This document shows, one piece after another, positions 20,755 to 31,146 of a stretch of DNA of 64,000 nt. Location: assembly GCA_021927905.1 (NCBI GenBank), contig BLLK01000069.1, forward strand, positions 496,001 to 560,000, written 5' to 3'. Position numbers and translations under genes: made by a program. Numbering within the stretch: position 1 is the stretch's first letter; the number at the start of each line of letters is the position of its first letter. This stretch comes from Chaetoceros tenuissimus. Taxonomy: Eukaryota; Bacillariophyta; Thalassiosirophyceae; Chaetocerotales; Chaetocerotaceae. The notes beneath the pieces were generated by a model. That model saw only the letters and a list, made by a program, of their open reading frames with translations. It made no database searches and was not told the DNA's origin.

Positions 20755-21096
20755 AAAGTCGAAAAAGTAATGTACTTATTTATATGGGGAATTATATAGA
20801 AGAAAAATAATAAAGTTTTAAAAGTGGGTGAATTTATGCTTTCTTCATTTTTGATACAGTGCAATATTCTCCCCTGGTTTTCACATACATTTTTGCGTCT
20901 AAATTGAATTCGAATGATTTTGCCCATTTACACTTATAGGCCATTTCTCGGTGTCTGCCGTAAAATAGTGAGAGTTTTGGACATAAATTGAATTTTTTGG
21001 ACAGAACTCTCTCAACGCGCGTCGCACCGAATTTTGGTTGCACTTGGCACATAATTAAAAAAAAACGAAAGATTCAACATCTAGTAGACTACCAAC
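20755..21096. other. Intergenic region, no feature seen
   Basis: 342 bp of AT-rich DNA holding the 3' end of the deacetylase gene and the promoter of the next. No coding frame with a plausible start and no repeat. Confidence 0.5.
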
Positions 21097-21807
21097 ATGG
21101 GAAACGCAGCAGCAAAGCAAGTTGAAAGCGCAGTAGTAGTAGATGCATCTACACTAGTAATAGATGAATCATCCAGCATAGCTTCGTCGCTCGTCACCAA
21201 AGAGAAAATGAGTGCCAAAGTCAAGGGAATGTCCATGAACACTTGGGTGAATGCTTCCACTGGCGATATCTTGTACTCATGCAAGAACAAGGGCCTCATC
21301 AAGTCTCATGCAATTCTTCTAGATGGCGAAGAGAAAGAAGTTGCCATTGTTGTTACTGCAAAGAAAGGTATGACAACTAGCACTCTATACATTTGCAAAA
21401 AGACTCCATCTTTCGAAGGTCAAAAGGCAGTTTCCGATGAAGATTTGAAGAAAGCTGGCATTGAAGAAGGCACTGAACTCTATGTTTTTGCCGTTATTGA
21501 TTCAAAGCGTGGTATGGCAACTGGAAAAGGAACTTACAGCTTGGTCACAGGAGAAGGGAAAGACGAGTATGATTTTGAACTCAAGGATATGTACAATGCT
21601 GAGAAATTATCGTCAATGGGTTACCAAGCAATTTTCAAAGAGGCTGAAAGCGAGAATGTTATTGCAAAAGCAGCAACAAAAGGTGTCTCAATGACTCCTA
21701 CTATTGAATTTACAAAGGGAGTTGATCTCGTAGCCTTGATCATGCTTGGACAGACTCTCGCTGGGGATGGGTCTGCTGGAGCTTTGGCAGGAGCAGGTGT
21801 TGTATAA
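21097..21807 (+). CDS. Probable N-myristoylated Tubby/LURP-one-like protein
   Basis: 236 aa from an ATG at 21097. The N-terminus M-G-N-A-A-A-K-Q fits an N-myristoylation signal (Gly2, small residue at position 6 region), suggesting membrane attachment. The body alternates beta-strand-like segments (STGDILYSCKNKGLIKSHA, EKEVAIVVTAKKGMTTSTLY). The C-terminus is a hydrophobic Gly/Ala helix (DLVALIMLGQTLAGDGSAGA). That order, a beta-barrel closing on a hydrophobic helix, resembles LURP-one/Tubby C-terminal-like proteins. The match is structural impression, not a motif. Function unknown. Confidence 0.6.
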   Translation: MGNAAAKQVESAVVVDASTLVIDESSSIASSLVTKEKMSAKVKGMSMNTWVNASTGDILYSCKNKGLIKSHAILLDGEEKEVAIVVTAKKGMTTSTLYICKKTPSFEGQKAVSDEDLKKAGIEEGTELYVFAVIDSKRGMATGKGTYSLVTGEGKDEYDFELKDMYNAEKLSSMGYQAIFKEAESENVIAKAATKGVSMTPTIEFTKGVDLVALIMLGQTLAGDGSAGALAGAGVV

Positions 21808-22245
21808 TTACTACAAATGGGCGCTGTTGATATAAAATTTTGGGTTTTTTTTCCAAGAGAAGGAACGAATTCATTTTGGTAGTGCCTGCTGAGGAAGATA
21901 GCAAACAATTGATTGATATCGACCAACTTTGAATTCAAGTCACTGTCTCTACACTTTTTACCTTCACGTTTTTTAATTTATATAATCTTTTCATAAATTT
22001 ACCCCTTTTGCGATAAAGCATGAAGTGATTACAAGTATATCAGCAGTAAACATGGAATCATTAATTTATTTTTTAAGCATTTAGTATCCTTAGTACGTAC
22101 GTACGACCTCATTTTTCCTCCTCCGTCCTCTCGGTTTCTTCTTTTTTGTGCATACTATCTCTCTTCTATTTTCATCTCCTCTATTACCATCAAAATAATC
22201 TCCAATCTTCTCTAAACCCATTTTACTCTTGATTGCACACGAATC
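21808..22245. other. Intergenic region, no feature seen
   Basis: 438 bp with no coding signal. A short GTACGTACGTAC self-complementary run lies near 22094 and CT-rich tracts lie before the next gene, consistent with its promoter and 5' UTR. Confidence 0.45.
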
Positions 22246-22712
22246 ATGATGTCCAACTATCAACAGTATTGTTTGACTAGACCTATTCAGTCATCCATTG
22301 TGATGGGTGCCGTGTTCTCTGGCATAGATGCTATGCAATACGGAATTCGAAATGTAACTCCAAAGTCTGTTGCGATGAATATGGGTTTTATCTATATGTA
22401 CAATGCGATCCAATGTCCAATGGCGTGAGTATAAAGCAGTTTTTTATTTTTATTCCTTGTTGCTATTCTAACTGGTAATTTTATTTTTTATTGTTTGGCA
22501 GTGAAATACATGGAAGAGAATCTTCACTTCATAATTTTGTCGCTGCTGGAACGATAGGATATCTTGGAGTTACTTCCAATAGACTAGGTATTCCATTTGT
22601 TGATCCATATTCATTGTATAAATTTAGACCTTTGACTCCAGGCGGTGTTGCTTTCGTGGTGTATGGCGGTATCGGTTTTGCTTTGGCAACTTTAGGTGGC
22701 AAGAAGCCATGA
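22246..22712 (+). CDS. Small Tim17/Tim22/Tim23-like membrane protein
   Basis: Two exons, 22246-22424 and 22502-22712 (129 aa). The 77-bp intron has GTGAGT, a TTCTAACTGG branch site and TTGGCAG; phase 2 is restored. The protein has Gly/Ala-rich membrane segments (IVMGAVFSGIDAMQYGIR, AMNMGFIYMYNAIQC, FVAAGTIGYLGV, FVVYGGIGFALATLGG). A central HGRESSLHNFVAAGTIGYLG resembles the R-x-x-(D/S)-x-x-N-x-x-x-A-G-x-x-G signature of the Tim17 superfamily of mitochondrial inner-membrane proteins. It is too short for a full import channel, so it is probably a family relative. The assignment is moderate. Confidence 0.65.
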
Positions 22713-22849
22713 AAATGATGTACATGTGGAATGACTGGAAAAAGTATTGAAAAATCTATATCTCATTATTTTGTCAAGAAGTTATAATGGTCGAATTATA
22801 GCTTAGAATAGATGGAAACACTAACCATGCATACGTTTCAATTCAAAAT

Positions 22850-24169
22850 CTATAAATCATAGCTCCAAATTTTCACAAATCCGTCATCTCCTGCAGATGC
22901 TATGATTTTTCCATCAATAGGATGCCACTTGACGCAATTCACATCACCTGTATGCGCACTTTTAGCAGTAGCATCTACTGCAAATAAAGGAGAATCTGTT
23001 GTTCCACCATTGATCTCTCGATAAACGTTTATACAATCATCTCCTCCTCCTGAACATATCCTGCCATGACCAGTCCTTGTTCCTGAACAATCAATGGAGT
23101 AGATAGGTTGGGAATGGGCATCTGGAAGTTTCCCTATGCATTTCCAGACTCCATCAGAATGCATACCTTCATCATCATTATTATTATTCATGTCATCGTC
23201 ATTATCGTCCATAAGTTCTTGCTTTTCAGCCGCGGTATAACATCTCCAAATTGCCAAACTTTTATCTGCAGAACCCGAGACCATTCTCATTCCACTGGCA
23301 CTTATACCAAGACTCCAAATTGTACTAGAGTGAACACCTTTCAAAGTAAGAGCACAATACCAATCACCCGCATCTTCTGCCCAACATCTGATTGTATCAT
23401 CATAACTTGCCGACAATAGAATCTCATCTCCATCACCAAATTGTCCGTGAGAAGGTGCAAAAGCTATAGATTTTACATCACCTTCATGTGATTGTAGTAC
23501 AGCCAAACATTCAAAGTCTCCTTCACCACCATTTGGACCACTGGATCCATTCCCTTCACCACCGATTGTACCTGGTAAAAAACATTCCCATATCCAAACG
23601 GATTTATCTCTTCCACAAGATGCTAGTAGTGTACCTGTTGTATTCCAAGCTACATCCTTGACTTCATTTTCATGCCCTTCAAGTTGAGCCGTACATTCCC
23701 ATCCATTTGCCATATTCCCATCATGACTACTAGTAGAACTTTCTTTGGAGAAATCTTCCCAGATGCTAACTGTGCCATCAAAACTTGCTGCTGCTAGTAT
23801 ACCTCTAACATTACTCGGCGTCGGTGCAAATTTCACCGATCGTATAGTTCTCGCACTATTGGTATTATCATCGCTATCTTCTCGGATAGTAGCCATTAAT
23901 GTAAATTTTCCTTGGAGATATTTCCATAATCGGATTGCTGGATCAGGACGGCCATGACATGTAGCTAATATTGTGCCATCGTGTGACCAACTGCAGCTCC
24001 AGACGGGCGATGGTCGAGATTTAGCTGTAGACTGTGAAAAGTAGAATAGAATTTCATCTGTTTTTGAGATTGGTTTCTTGTATGGTGTAGAGTAGCTAGC
24101 AGGTGGAGTTAGAGTTTGGATACAGGTTAATTTTGATGGCTTTTGTTCTTGTGTTGGAGTTGCACTCAT
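22850..24169 (-). CDS. CIAO1: CIAO1/Cia1-type WD40 protein
   Basis: 439 aa from an ATG at 24169, single exon. Seven WD repeats are visible: VWSCSWSHDGTILATCHGR ... IRLWKY; IRSVKFAPTPSNVRGILAAA ... VSIWED; VKDVAWNTTGTLLASCGRD ... VWIWEC; VKSIAFAPSHGQFGDGDEI ... IRCWAE; IWSLGISASGMRMVSGSAD ... LAIWRC; IYSIDCSGTRTGHGRICSGG ... INVYRE; VNCVKWHPIDGKIIASAGDD ... VKIWSY. The order and the DKSVWIWE repeat match CIAO1. CIAO1 is the beta-propeller of the cytosolic Fe-S targeting complex (with MMS19 and CIAO2B), which delivers clusters to DNA polymerases, helicases and other apoproteins. Acidic and Asn-rich insertions in the loops are typical of diatom proteins. Confidence 0.88.
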   Translation of the reverse strand: MSATPTQEQKPSKLTCIQTLTPPASYSTPYKKPISKTDEILFYFSQSTAKSRPSPVWSCSWSHDGTILATCHGRPDPAIRLWKYLQGKFTLMATIREDSDDNTNSARTIRSVKFAPTPSNVRGILAAASFDGTVSIWEDFSKESSTSSHDGNMANGWECTAQLEGHENEVKDVAWNTTGTLLASCGRDKSVWIWECFLPGTIGGEGNGSSGPNGGEGDFECLAVLQSHEGDVKSIAFAPSHGQFGDGDEILLSASYDDTIRCWAEDAGDWYCALTLKGVHSSTIWSLGISASGMRMVSGSADKSLAIWRCYTAAEKQELMDDNDDDMNNNNDDEGMHSDGVWKCIGKLPDAHSQPIYSIDCSGTRTGHGRICSGGGDDCINVYREINGGTTDSPLFAVDATAKSAHTGDVNCVKWHPIDGKIIASAGDDGFVKIWSYDL

Positions 24170-24367
24170 GATGAAATATTCTTGGTCTAGATACTTTCTC
24201 TTGACTTTTTAAAGATATGTTTGAATTATTGGTGGATGCTTATTTGTTGCGATCCTTACTTTTACTCTGTCCTTCTTTGTTCTTGTTCTGTGTTGTGTGA
24301 TGAAGCAAGTGATGGTGAATGAGTGGTTCTGTACATAGAAAACAAAAACAAGCATGTTGAAGCAAAC

Positions 24368-24670
24368 ATGGATGACAGACGCTATTTTAGTTGTATGACA
24401 GATTCTGATGACAGAAATATAATCTTACTTCGTTCACTTCATTTAATATTTCTAATCCGTTATGAACACATGGTTCGAAGTTATTTACGTGTCGTGGCTG
24501 TCTTAGCCGGTGTGTGTCTCATGTGCGTCTTTATGCATCGTTGTTTGAGCAATGGGGATCAACGTGACAATGCTAGAGAGGTTGATACTACCCCAGCCGT
24601 TGCCACAAGAATTGACAATACCGATGATTTCGATGTAGCGCAGTTTACACAGGCAGTAGTCATTTCCTAA
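24368..24670 (+). CDS. Small single-pass membrane protein, unknown
   Basis: 100 aa if started at the ATG at 24368; ATG 24470 would give 66 aa. One clear hydrophobic helix (LRVVAVLAGVCLMCVFMHRC) is preceded by Arg/His residues and followed by an acidic tail (NTDDFDVAQFTQAVVIS). It is divergent from CIAO1 with a spacer of about 200 bp. Nothing in it is family-specific, so it could be a chance frame. Confidence 0.4.
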   Translation: MDDRRYFSCMTDSDDRNIILLRSLHLIFLIRYEHMVRSYLRVVAVLAGVCLMCVFMHRCLSNGDQRDNAREVDTTPAVATRIDNTDDFDVAQFTQAVVIS

Positions 24671-24840
24671 TCATCACGACGAAAGATTTGAATATGATTG
24701 TAGAAAGTATTACGCTTCATCAAAAACTATTATGAAAGTATAATCATTCTGATAATCTAGATTTTAAAAATATGCTCAACTGTTCTTAGCAATGCTCTTT
24801 TTTATCCATGACTGTGATTCATCAACGAAATCCCAAATTA

Positions 24841-26164
24841 CTAAGCAAAGAATGTGATGAAAAAGATGACAAATACAACCAACACTGCCATCATTCTAAA
24901 GAATAATTGCTTGTTGGATCTCAAGTTATCAAGTGTGTCTGTCAAAGTATTCAAACTCAATGTCAAATTATCATTCGCAGCATCAACATTGTCTTCTACT
25001 CTTTGAACCATTTCCGAATGTTCATTTACCATAACTGCAAGTTTATTGAAAATAGTACCAAGTTCTACAATGTTAGATTCAACAGTTTCCATTGCATCAG
25101 CTCGTTCTCTCAAGTAATTTTGATCTGGAATTAGTTGCATCATTTGCGATTGCCCAGATTGTTCCTCCATTCTTTGAATATCAAGTGGCGTATAAACTGG
25201 TAAAGATGTAGTTGGTAGTGTATCGTTGTTTGATACCGAAGACTGACTATGACGAAGTCTCATTCCTGTATTATCTCCAAAATTATTTTCCGTTTGTCGA
25301 ATTCCATCTAGAGAAACAAGAAAGTTACCAATGAGCAAAGAAAAATGTGTAATACACTAAATAAAAGTAGAAATACGTACATGGACGAGGAAGCTGTGTC
25401 GTAGATTCACCAGGATTCATCGAACTTCCACCTTGATTTTGAAGAATAGCACTAGTCAAATCCAATCTAGGTCCACTACTAGCCATCTCTGTCAAATTCA
25501 ACCCTCCGCCATTGTTAAAGCCACCTCCACCAAAAGAACTCAAACCACTACTCAATTTTCCATTATCTTGATATTCCTGGTATACCTTTGGCTTATTTCC
25601 AAGTAAACTTATTGTCTCCCCCTCCTCCTCTTTGGAAGTCTTGTGGAAATTAGTCTCCCGATCCGTCTTTTCCTTCATACGATCCGATCGCACCTGCAAC
25701 ACATTCTTGAATCCCTTGGTAGTATTCACGAATTCTTCCTGTAGTTGCCCTACTAAATTGGTTGCTTCTTGTCCAGCTTGAGAATTTCTCCCAAGTCGAA
25801 TTTTATTCCGTTGAATCATTTCATTGCTCGCGTCTAATTTCGTGTTGAGGGATTCAATGTTTGATTTGATGCGTAATACTAGGTTATTCACTTTTTGCGA
25901 TTCATCGACGAATAAAGATCCTGATCTTGAGTGTATAAGGGAAGTCAATTCCGATAGTAGTTGTGAAGTCGAGTGTATTTCTTTGGATATAATGGACGCT
26001 GTTTTATGGAAGGTACGGAGTTCTTCGGCTGCTTCAGCTTTGTAGGAATAGCGAGAAGATGGAGGAGGAGGTGGTGGCTTAGGCTGTGTATTTTGGGGTG
26101 TCGCTGGAGGAGGCAGGGACTGACAGAGTGAAAAGAATTCTGCTGTTCGGTCTTGTGATACCAT
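24841..26164 (-). CDS. STX5: Syntaxin 5-type Qa-SNARE (SED5)
   Basis: Exons 26164-25381 and 25307-24841 (416 aa). The 73-bp intron has GTACGT and CTCTAG; joined phase 1 gives LPRP-Y-GIRQTEN. The N-terminus MVSQDRTAEFFSLCQSLPPP matches the Sly1-binding peptide of Sed5/syntaxin 5. An Habc helical bundle follows. The SNARE motif (from RERADAMETVESNIVELGTI) precedes a C-terminal membrane anchor (FFRMMAVLVVFVIFFITFFA). Qa-SNAREs of this type drive ER-Golgi and intra-Golgi fusion. The residue at the conserved zero-layer Gln position is His (codon CAT at 25018-25020, residue about 358, within MVNEHSEMVQRVE), which is unusual. Confidence 0.9.
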
Positions 26165-26633
26165 GATTAGTTATTGGTGATAAGATTGAAAGTTTTTTGG
26201 TATATGATATGTTGCGTTGTAACTTGGGTCTTTGTTGAAGTGAAAGATATGCAAGTTAACCGTTGAATGGAATTTCTTGATTTCTCTTCTTTTCTTACAG
26301 GCGTTTTTCCTAGAATATATGTTTGCCTGTATCTATTATACGTCAAATGAATCAGTTATCATTCAAGTGGCACAAGGTACGGACAAGAGTGATTAGCATA
26401 GCATCTATTGAAAGAAGGTTTTGCTTCTTGTGTTTTTCTTCGCCTAAAAAAAGGTGCCGAAAATGCCAGTCTCCTTTTTGTCGGAGAAAATTAGAAAAGA
26501 GGTAGAGATGAAGAAGAGAAAGAAAGAGATATCTTTGACACGGACGGCGTCATTGTTTTTTGTAAAAAGTCATTGGATTAAAATCATCTCTATTTAGATA
26601 TAATATGCAAATAATAACACCTTCTCAATACAA
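26165..26633. other. Intergenic region, no feature seen
   Basis: 469 bp between the syntaxin promoter and the 3' end of the next minus-strand gene. AT-rich; I see no coding, repeat or RNA feature. Confidence 0.5.
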
Positions 26634-27359
26634 TTAAATTTTTCTGAATATGTAAAAATTTGAATCTTTGATCATATGGAAAGATCTCTTGCTAACTGTT
26701 CCTTGACGAATACTTTCTTCTACTTCCTTTTTCGAAATTGGCCATGGTTTTACCTTGTCAACTTTACCCCGTTTCTTTTTCGGTAGTATATAAAAGCAGT
26801 CATCTATATCTACATTACAAAATGAATCATCTTTCCAGTATGATACTAGTTGCCAATCATTAGAATTCAACGCAAATATGCTTCTTGCATCGGAATGAGA
26901 ATCATTCACAAGTAAATGACCGCCTTGTTTGATATACTTTGTACAAGATGCAGCAATGACACCGGCGCTCAACGAGATTAATAAATCATATTGATCTTTT
27001 TCATTCAACTCATTATAAAGATTGTGTTCCTGTAACACATCACATATATGAAACTCAAACTCGGAGTCTTGGTCGTAGATTTTGTTCAAGTCTATATATT
27101 CCCTTGCCTTTTCATCTTTGTAAAGTTGAGCAACTTTCTTATCGTAGTCGAGATATGTAACGTGTGGGAATACAAGAGATGCAGTTATATGGCGATGTGC
27201 CCCAGGATAAAGTACTCTCTTCGCTTTTGTCATCGTTTGAACTTTTTCAAATACCTTCATGTGAATATCTTTTCTTCCTCCACCCTTGTACGATTTCAAG
27301 TAAGAATTCAATTCTTTTCCTGGTGCAGTGAAACAAGCAATATTTTTTCTTTTAGTCAT
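26634..27359 (-). CDS. Putative SAM-dependent methyltransferase-like protein
   Basis: 241 aa from the ATG at 27359 (the frame is open to 27443 but without ATG). A Rossmann-like order is visible: strand 1 AKRVLYPGAHRHITASLVFP, strand 2 VTYLDYDKK ending in the acidic residue expected to bind the ribose, FEFHICDVLQE, then QYDLLISLSAGVIAASCTKY and GGHLLVNDSHSDA as strands 4 and 5. The glycine-rich loop is atypical (Y-P-G-A-H-R-H). The pattern fits class I methyltransferases; no substrate can be inferred. The C-terminus is Lys-rich with a KKKRGKVDK patch. Confidence 0.6.
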   Translation of the reverse strand: MTKRKNIACFTAPGKELNSYLKSYKGGGRKDIHMKVFEKVQTMTKAKRVLYPGAHRHITASLVFPHVTYLDYDKKVAQLYKDEKAREYIDLNKIYDQDSEFEFHICDVLQEHNLYNELNEKDQYDLLISLSAGVIAASCTKYIKQGGHLLVNDSHSDARSIFALNSNDWQLVSYWKDDSFCNVDIDDCFYILPKKKRGKVDKVKPWPISKKEVEESIRQGTVSKRSFHMIKDSNFYIFRKI

Positions 27360-27672
27360 GATTAAATTTGATTTATAACGTTTTGCTTTTCGGGTATAAT
27401 GGTGCTGTAGTGCTTGTAGATAGTTGAATTGCAAGTGCTTCACACACTAGCGAAAATGAGAAGCCTCCTGATGATGTGGGTTCTCATGTGTCACCATGAC
27501 ACTTTTTACAAATATGATAGTTATAAAACAATTTAGAATTACATTTATTTCAGCGTTTATGTAGAAAAATAAAGACAAATATCTAGCAATCTGTCCCTAT
27601 GCAATTTAAGATCCAGATAACAAGTATTGGAATGAATCCTGAAAAGCAAAGAATGATGAAACCAACTCTGAC

Positions 27673-28446
27673 TTATTCCCTACTTTCGTCATCCAAAATA
27701 TGAACAGTGAAACCATCATAATCATGATATCTTGCTGCGCATCTACGAGCATATTTTTGGAAGAATCGTGGATTCAACCATGTCATTGGATCAAAGCTTC
27801 TTCCCTCGGGATACTTATCTAGAATATCATTCAAGAAATGATTCACAACACCTACGTCGTCTCCTCCGCAATGCTTTCCACCAGGTCTATAAATCAGTAC
27901 AGATCCTACATAGCTTTGCCATTCTGGCGGTGCAAATCCAGAGATTGGATCGATCATCATAATATACGTTGCCCATTGGTTGTCGTAATGATATCTTTCA
28001 CGAAGACTGGTGCGAGATTCAATCTTTTTTACTACAAACGGAACGCCACATAGAGCTAAAGCCGGGCAATTTCCATTTGGATTACACTCTGTAAACATGG
28101 AATGTGTCTTTGGAAAAAGTAGGTTAGCTCGTTGTGCCTTGTCACCTGTGCATGGTATACGGTAGGTTTCAACCATATCTTTCATAGGTACATCAATAAA
28201 GTTTGAAGACTTTACGAGTAATCCTTTTGTCTGACCATCAATGAGGATCTGATATCTATCTTCTTTGTTCGGTTCTTCACTGAGCACCTGGCCTACTTTG
28301 CCATTCAGCTTTTGTCCCGCAGCTGATTGAAGTCCGGTTATTTTTACCCATCTGCCGCCTTCAACTTTCCCTTTAGAATCTTCTTTTCGCATTTGGTTCA
28401 CATTTTCCCAGAATGCATTCACCGATTCCATAGTCATACCACTCAT
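27673..28446 (-). CDS. Unknown protein with KOW/SH3-like segment
   Basis: 257 aa from an ATG at 28446, single exon. Residues about 30-85 (WVKITGLQSAAGQKLNGKVG ... YQILIDGQTKGLLVKSSNF) have the G-L-x-x-x-x-L-N-G-x-x-G pattern of a KOW/SH3-like barrel common in algal proteins. In MYND and ubiquitin-related contexts this recalls G-L-x-S-x-x-L-N-G-x-x-G motifs. The C-terminal half has WQSYVGSVLIYRPGGKHCGG and WLNPRFFQKYARRCAARYHD. It resembles an algal hypothetical family whose role I do not know. Confidence 0.6.
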   Translation of the reverse strand: MSGMTMESVNAFWENVNQMRKEDSKGKVEGGRWVKITGLQSAAGQKLNGKVGQVLSEEPNKEDRYQILIDGQTKGLLVKSSNFIDVPMKDMVETYRIPCTGDKAQRANLLFPKTHSMFTECNPNGNCPALALCGVPFVVKKIESRTSLRERYHYDNQWATYIMMIDPISGFAPPEWQSYVGSVLIYRPGGKHCGGDDVGVVNHFLNDILDKYPEGRSFDPMTWLNPRFFQKYARRCAARYHDYDGFTVHILDDESRE

Positions 28447-28810
28447 TGCTAAGATAGTCCAAGATTGAAATAAAGAAATAGGTGGTGCTTCTAAGGCAAT
28501 ACTACTACTGTAATAGGCAAACCTTGATTGATGATGTGCTAAAACCTAAAACAGAAAGATCGTTTTCTAATGCTCAACGGCTACATCAATGTCAACGAAA
28601 GGCCTTTTAGTGTCACATGATGTCTGTCGACCATTTTCATTTCTGTTTTTTCTCATTTCAATTGGGAATGGATGAGAAAAAATAGTGATTCATACATATG
28701 AATATATCATCCATATTCGAACCAATCTACAGAAAGAAGAACGGAGATATATAAATGCAATAAGAAAATTATCTAATCAATTGTTGACTCCCAGCATCAT
28801 CTAAATCTCT
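28447..28810. other. Intergenic region, no feature seen
   Basis: 364 bp of AT-rich DNA between the start of one minus-strand gene and the end of the next. No coding signal or repeat. Confidence 0.45.
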
Positions 28811-30301
28811 TTAAAATCTCATAAAAGTACTTCCCTCAAACTTTCTAAGCATCGCGCCCTTGCTCACTTCTGCAAATGTTTGGGTTGTAGTTTCAACTCC
28901 GGGAATAGAATCGAGTAGTCTTTTCTTCATAGCTGCTTCATTAGCTCTATTGATCAAGCGGTCATAGAGGGCAGAAGATCTGTTCTTTTGGACAATTCTC
29001 TTCTTTTCATTTTCGATAATGTTTTTTGTCTCTTGAAAGGTAGTTGTATGGGAGGGTTGAACAGTACTTGCATTGGCATGTACCACAGATAACAAGTTTT
29101 GAATATTGTTTTGCATTTTATTCTTTTTCTCCTTCATCTTGGATACAACAGTTTGCTCATCATCTGGCTGTCGCTGATACTTTGTATTCTTTTGGGAGGC
29201 TGGAGACCTATCTCGAATAGGTGTATTTGTGCGCATAGTAACTTCAGATACATTGGAGAATGAATTAGATTTGACCAAAGTGTAGAAAGGCTTCGGGGAA
29301 GGATATCTAATTGGTACATAAACCGATTTTTGTTTGTCTGCAGATGATTTGGTGTGTTGCTTTGATAATCTGCAGTGAACTGGACTTGGAGATCTTCGGC
29401 TGCTACTAACAGAGTCTCTGCGAATTGAACTCTGCTCATCTCTCTGTTCCCAAAGGGGAGTCGAGGCCTTCTTTTCTGCTTCCACTTTTGAACTATCATC
29501 TACAAAACTATTGAAAGAGTTATTTCTCACTAGAGTGAAGAAGGGCTTTGGAGATGATGATTGCATTGGAGAAGGTTCCTTGCGTTTATCATATGTTGAT
29601 TTTGTGAATTGTGAGGCAAGTCTATCGTGAACAGAAGAACTAGCTGCGCGGCCACGTGACGATAGAGAATGACGTTTCAAAGGAATCTTGTTTTCAACTC
29701 TCAATGGCATTTCATCTTTACTGACAATGTAAGTTACAAATCTCTTTTTTCCCTTTGGCTTTAGAGGGGGCTTTGTCGACTTTCTCAAATGCATCGAAGA
29801 GTATGTATGAGTTTTGGAAAGCCTATCGTAGATTGATCCCTTCTTAAGTTCTTTCGTTGGAGATTGTGGACTCTGTGATGTTGCCAAAGGTGGTGTCTCG
29901 CTTACACTCTGCTCAACGTTCGTAGGCGCATCACTTCCAATGGATGGAACAGTGGCAGCTGTGATATCTGAGGTGGACGCAGTTCTACTGAAAAATGAGT
30001 TTTGGTGAGCTAATTTTAGTACATTCAAATTGTCTTTGAATGCTGAATCATCCGTCAAAGTCGAGTTATCTATGCTTTCATCTGAAGAAACACATACTTC
30101 TTGACCTGAAAACACTTGCTTTGATGTTTTCATTTTTACTTCTGGAAAGATGTCCGCCTTCAAATTCACTGGTGGAGGATGTGTTGTAACCCCTGGAGCA
30201 TCTAAGGCCGAGATACTGATGTGTTTTTGATTCATCGACTTTTCATTAGATGGCATCCAACTATCCTCATGTTGCCCATTCAACTTTAGCTCCGTCGCCA
30301 T
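28811..30301 (-). CDS. DRL/TKSS-repeat protein A
   Basis: 496 aa from an ATG at 30301, single exon. Disordered and Ser/Lys-rich. It carries repeated units of about 45 residues with the core (V/I/L)-(H/Y)-x-R-L-(S/A)-x-Q-x-T-x-S-S-x-D-K followed by S-P-K-P-F-(F/Y)-T-L-V. Examples are YDRLSKTHTYSSMHLRKSTK (about 160), VHDRLASQFTKSTYDKRKEP (about 225), VHCRLSKQHTKSSADKQKSV (about 310) and LYDRLINRANEAAMKKRLLD (about 447). It is a paralogue of the gene at 32276-33964 on the opposite strand. Such R-L-x-x-x-x-T-x-S-S repeats suggest a peptide that docks on a polymeric partner; no known domain is recognised. Confidence 0.7.
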   Translation of the reverse strand: MATELKLNGQHEDSWMPSNEKSMNQKHISISALDAPGVTTHPPPVNLKADIFPEVKMKTSKQVFSGQEVCVSSDESIDNSTLTDDSAFKDNLNVLKLAHQNSFFSRTASTSDITAATVPSIGSDAPTNVEQSVSETPPLATSQSPQSPTKELKKGSIYDRLSKTHTYSSMHLRKSTKPPLKPKGKKRFVTYIVSKDEMPLRVENKIPLKRHSLSSRGRAASSSVHDRLASQFTKSTYDKRKEPSPMQSSSPKPFFTLVRNNSFNSFVDDSSKVEAEKKASTPLWEQRDEQSSIRRDSVSSSRRSPSPVHCRLSKQHTKSSADKQKSVYVPIRYPSPKPFYTLVKSNSFSNVSEVTMRTNTPIRDRSPASQKNTKYQRQPDDEQTVVSKMKEKKNKMQNNIQNLLSVVHANASTVQPSHTTTFQETKNIIENEKKRIVQKNRSSALYDRLINRANEAAMKKRLLDSIPGVETTTQTFAEVSKGAMLRKFEGSTFMRF

Positions 30302-31146
30302 CTTGCTTGGATTACAATTGAAATGATGTTGCCTTTTATTGTGAAGATGATGAAGAAGAAAACGTATGGTGAGATGTGAGATGTGAGGAACTATTTTCGG
30401 CGAAATAAGATGTGTTTTCTGTTACGTTTTTGTGTTATGTTGATATGTTGATGTTGTAACGCGAAACGGAACCTGGATCTCATATTTCCTGTCGTATTCC
30501 ATATTGTCTGCAAAGAATTCTGATTGACACATGACACCAAGCTAAAATGTACTGATATTGAAAGTTGACACTCCGCTCTCAGAATTTTAGATAAGGATTC
30601 ACTTTATTGAATTCTGCCTTTTTTCTAAGTAGAACTTAAAATTTTGTCTTTCAGCAGTTGAACGTTGTACGTAGTATTATTGATCCATTACTCCATACCT
30701 TCACCATTTTAAATTTTTTGAAGAACGGGACGATCAAAAATAATAGATCATTCATGTCCCACATCAATTTTCTAATTTGGACATTTCTAAAGCACATCAG
30801 AAAGTCAGCATTACAACCGTTCAGCAACTCCTGATAAAACAGACAGTAAACATACTGAGGGAACAGCAAAAGCGTAGCTCTATCCTTATCTCATGCAATA
30901 ATCAATTATGAAAATTTGATAGTAATTGAAGATGTATGTATATATTCTAGATTATCTCTTTTTAGAAAGATAGAACATAGATATCCATGTCTTTTCTGTT
31001 ACCGGAGATATGCAATGATTGAAGCATTTATTCTAGTCACTGACTTTACCCATACTGTTATAATGATGAAAGATGATTCATTTGTCTCTAACTCAAAATT
31101 AAAAGTCGAACAGACAGACTCTCGCTGCATGACTCAAACCTCTACC
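30302..31146. other. Intergenic region, no feature seen
   Basis: 845 bp between the DRL-repeat gene A promoter and the 3' end of SGF11. The open frames here are short, lack plausible starts and show no family resemblance. Confidence 0.45.
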
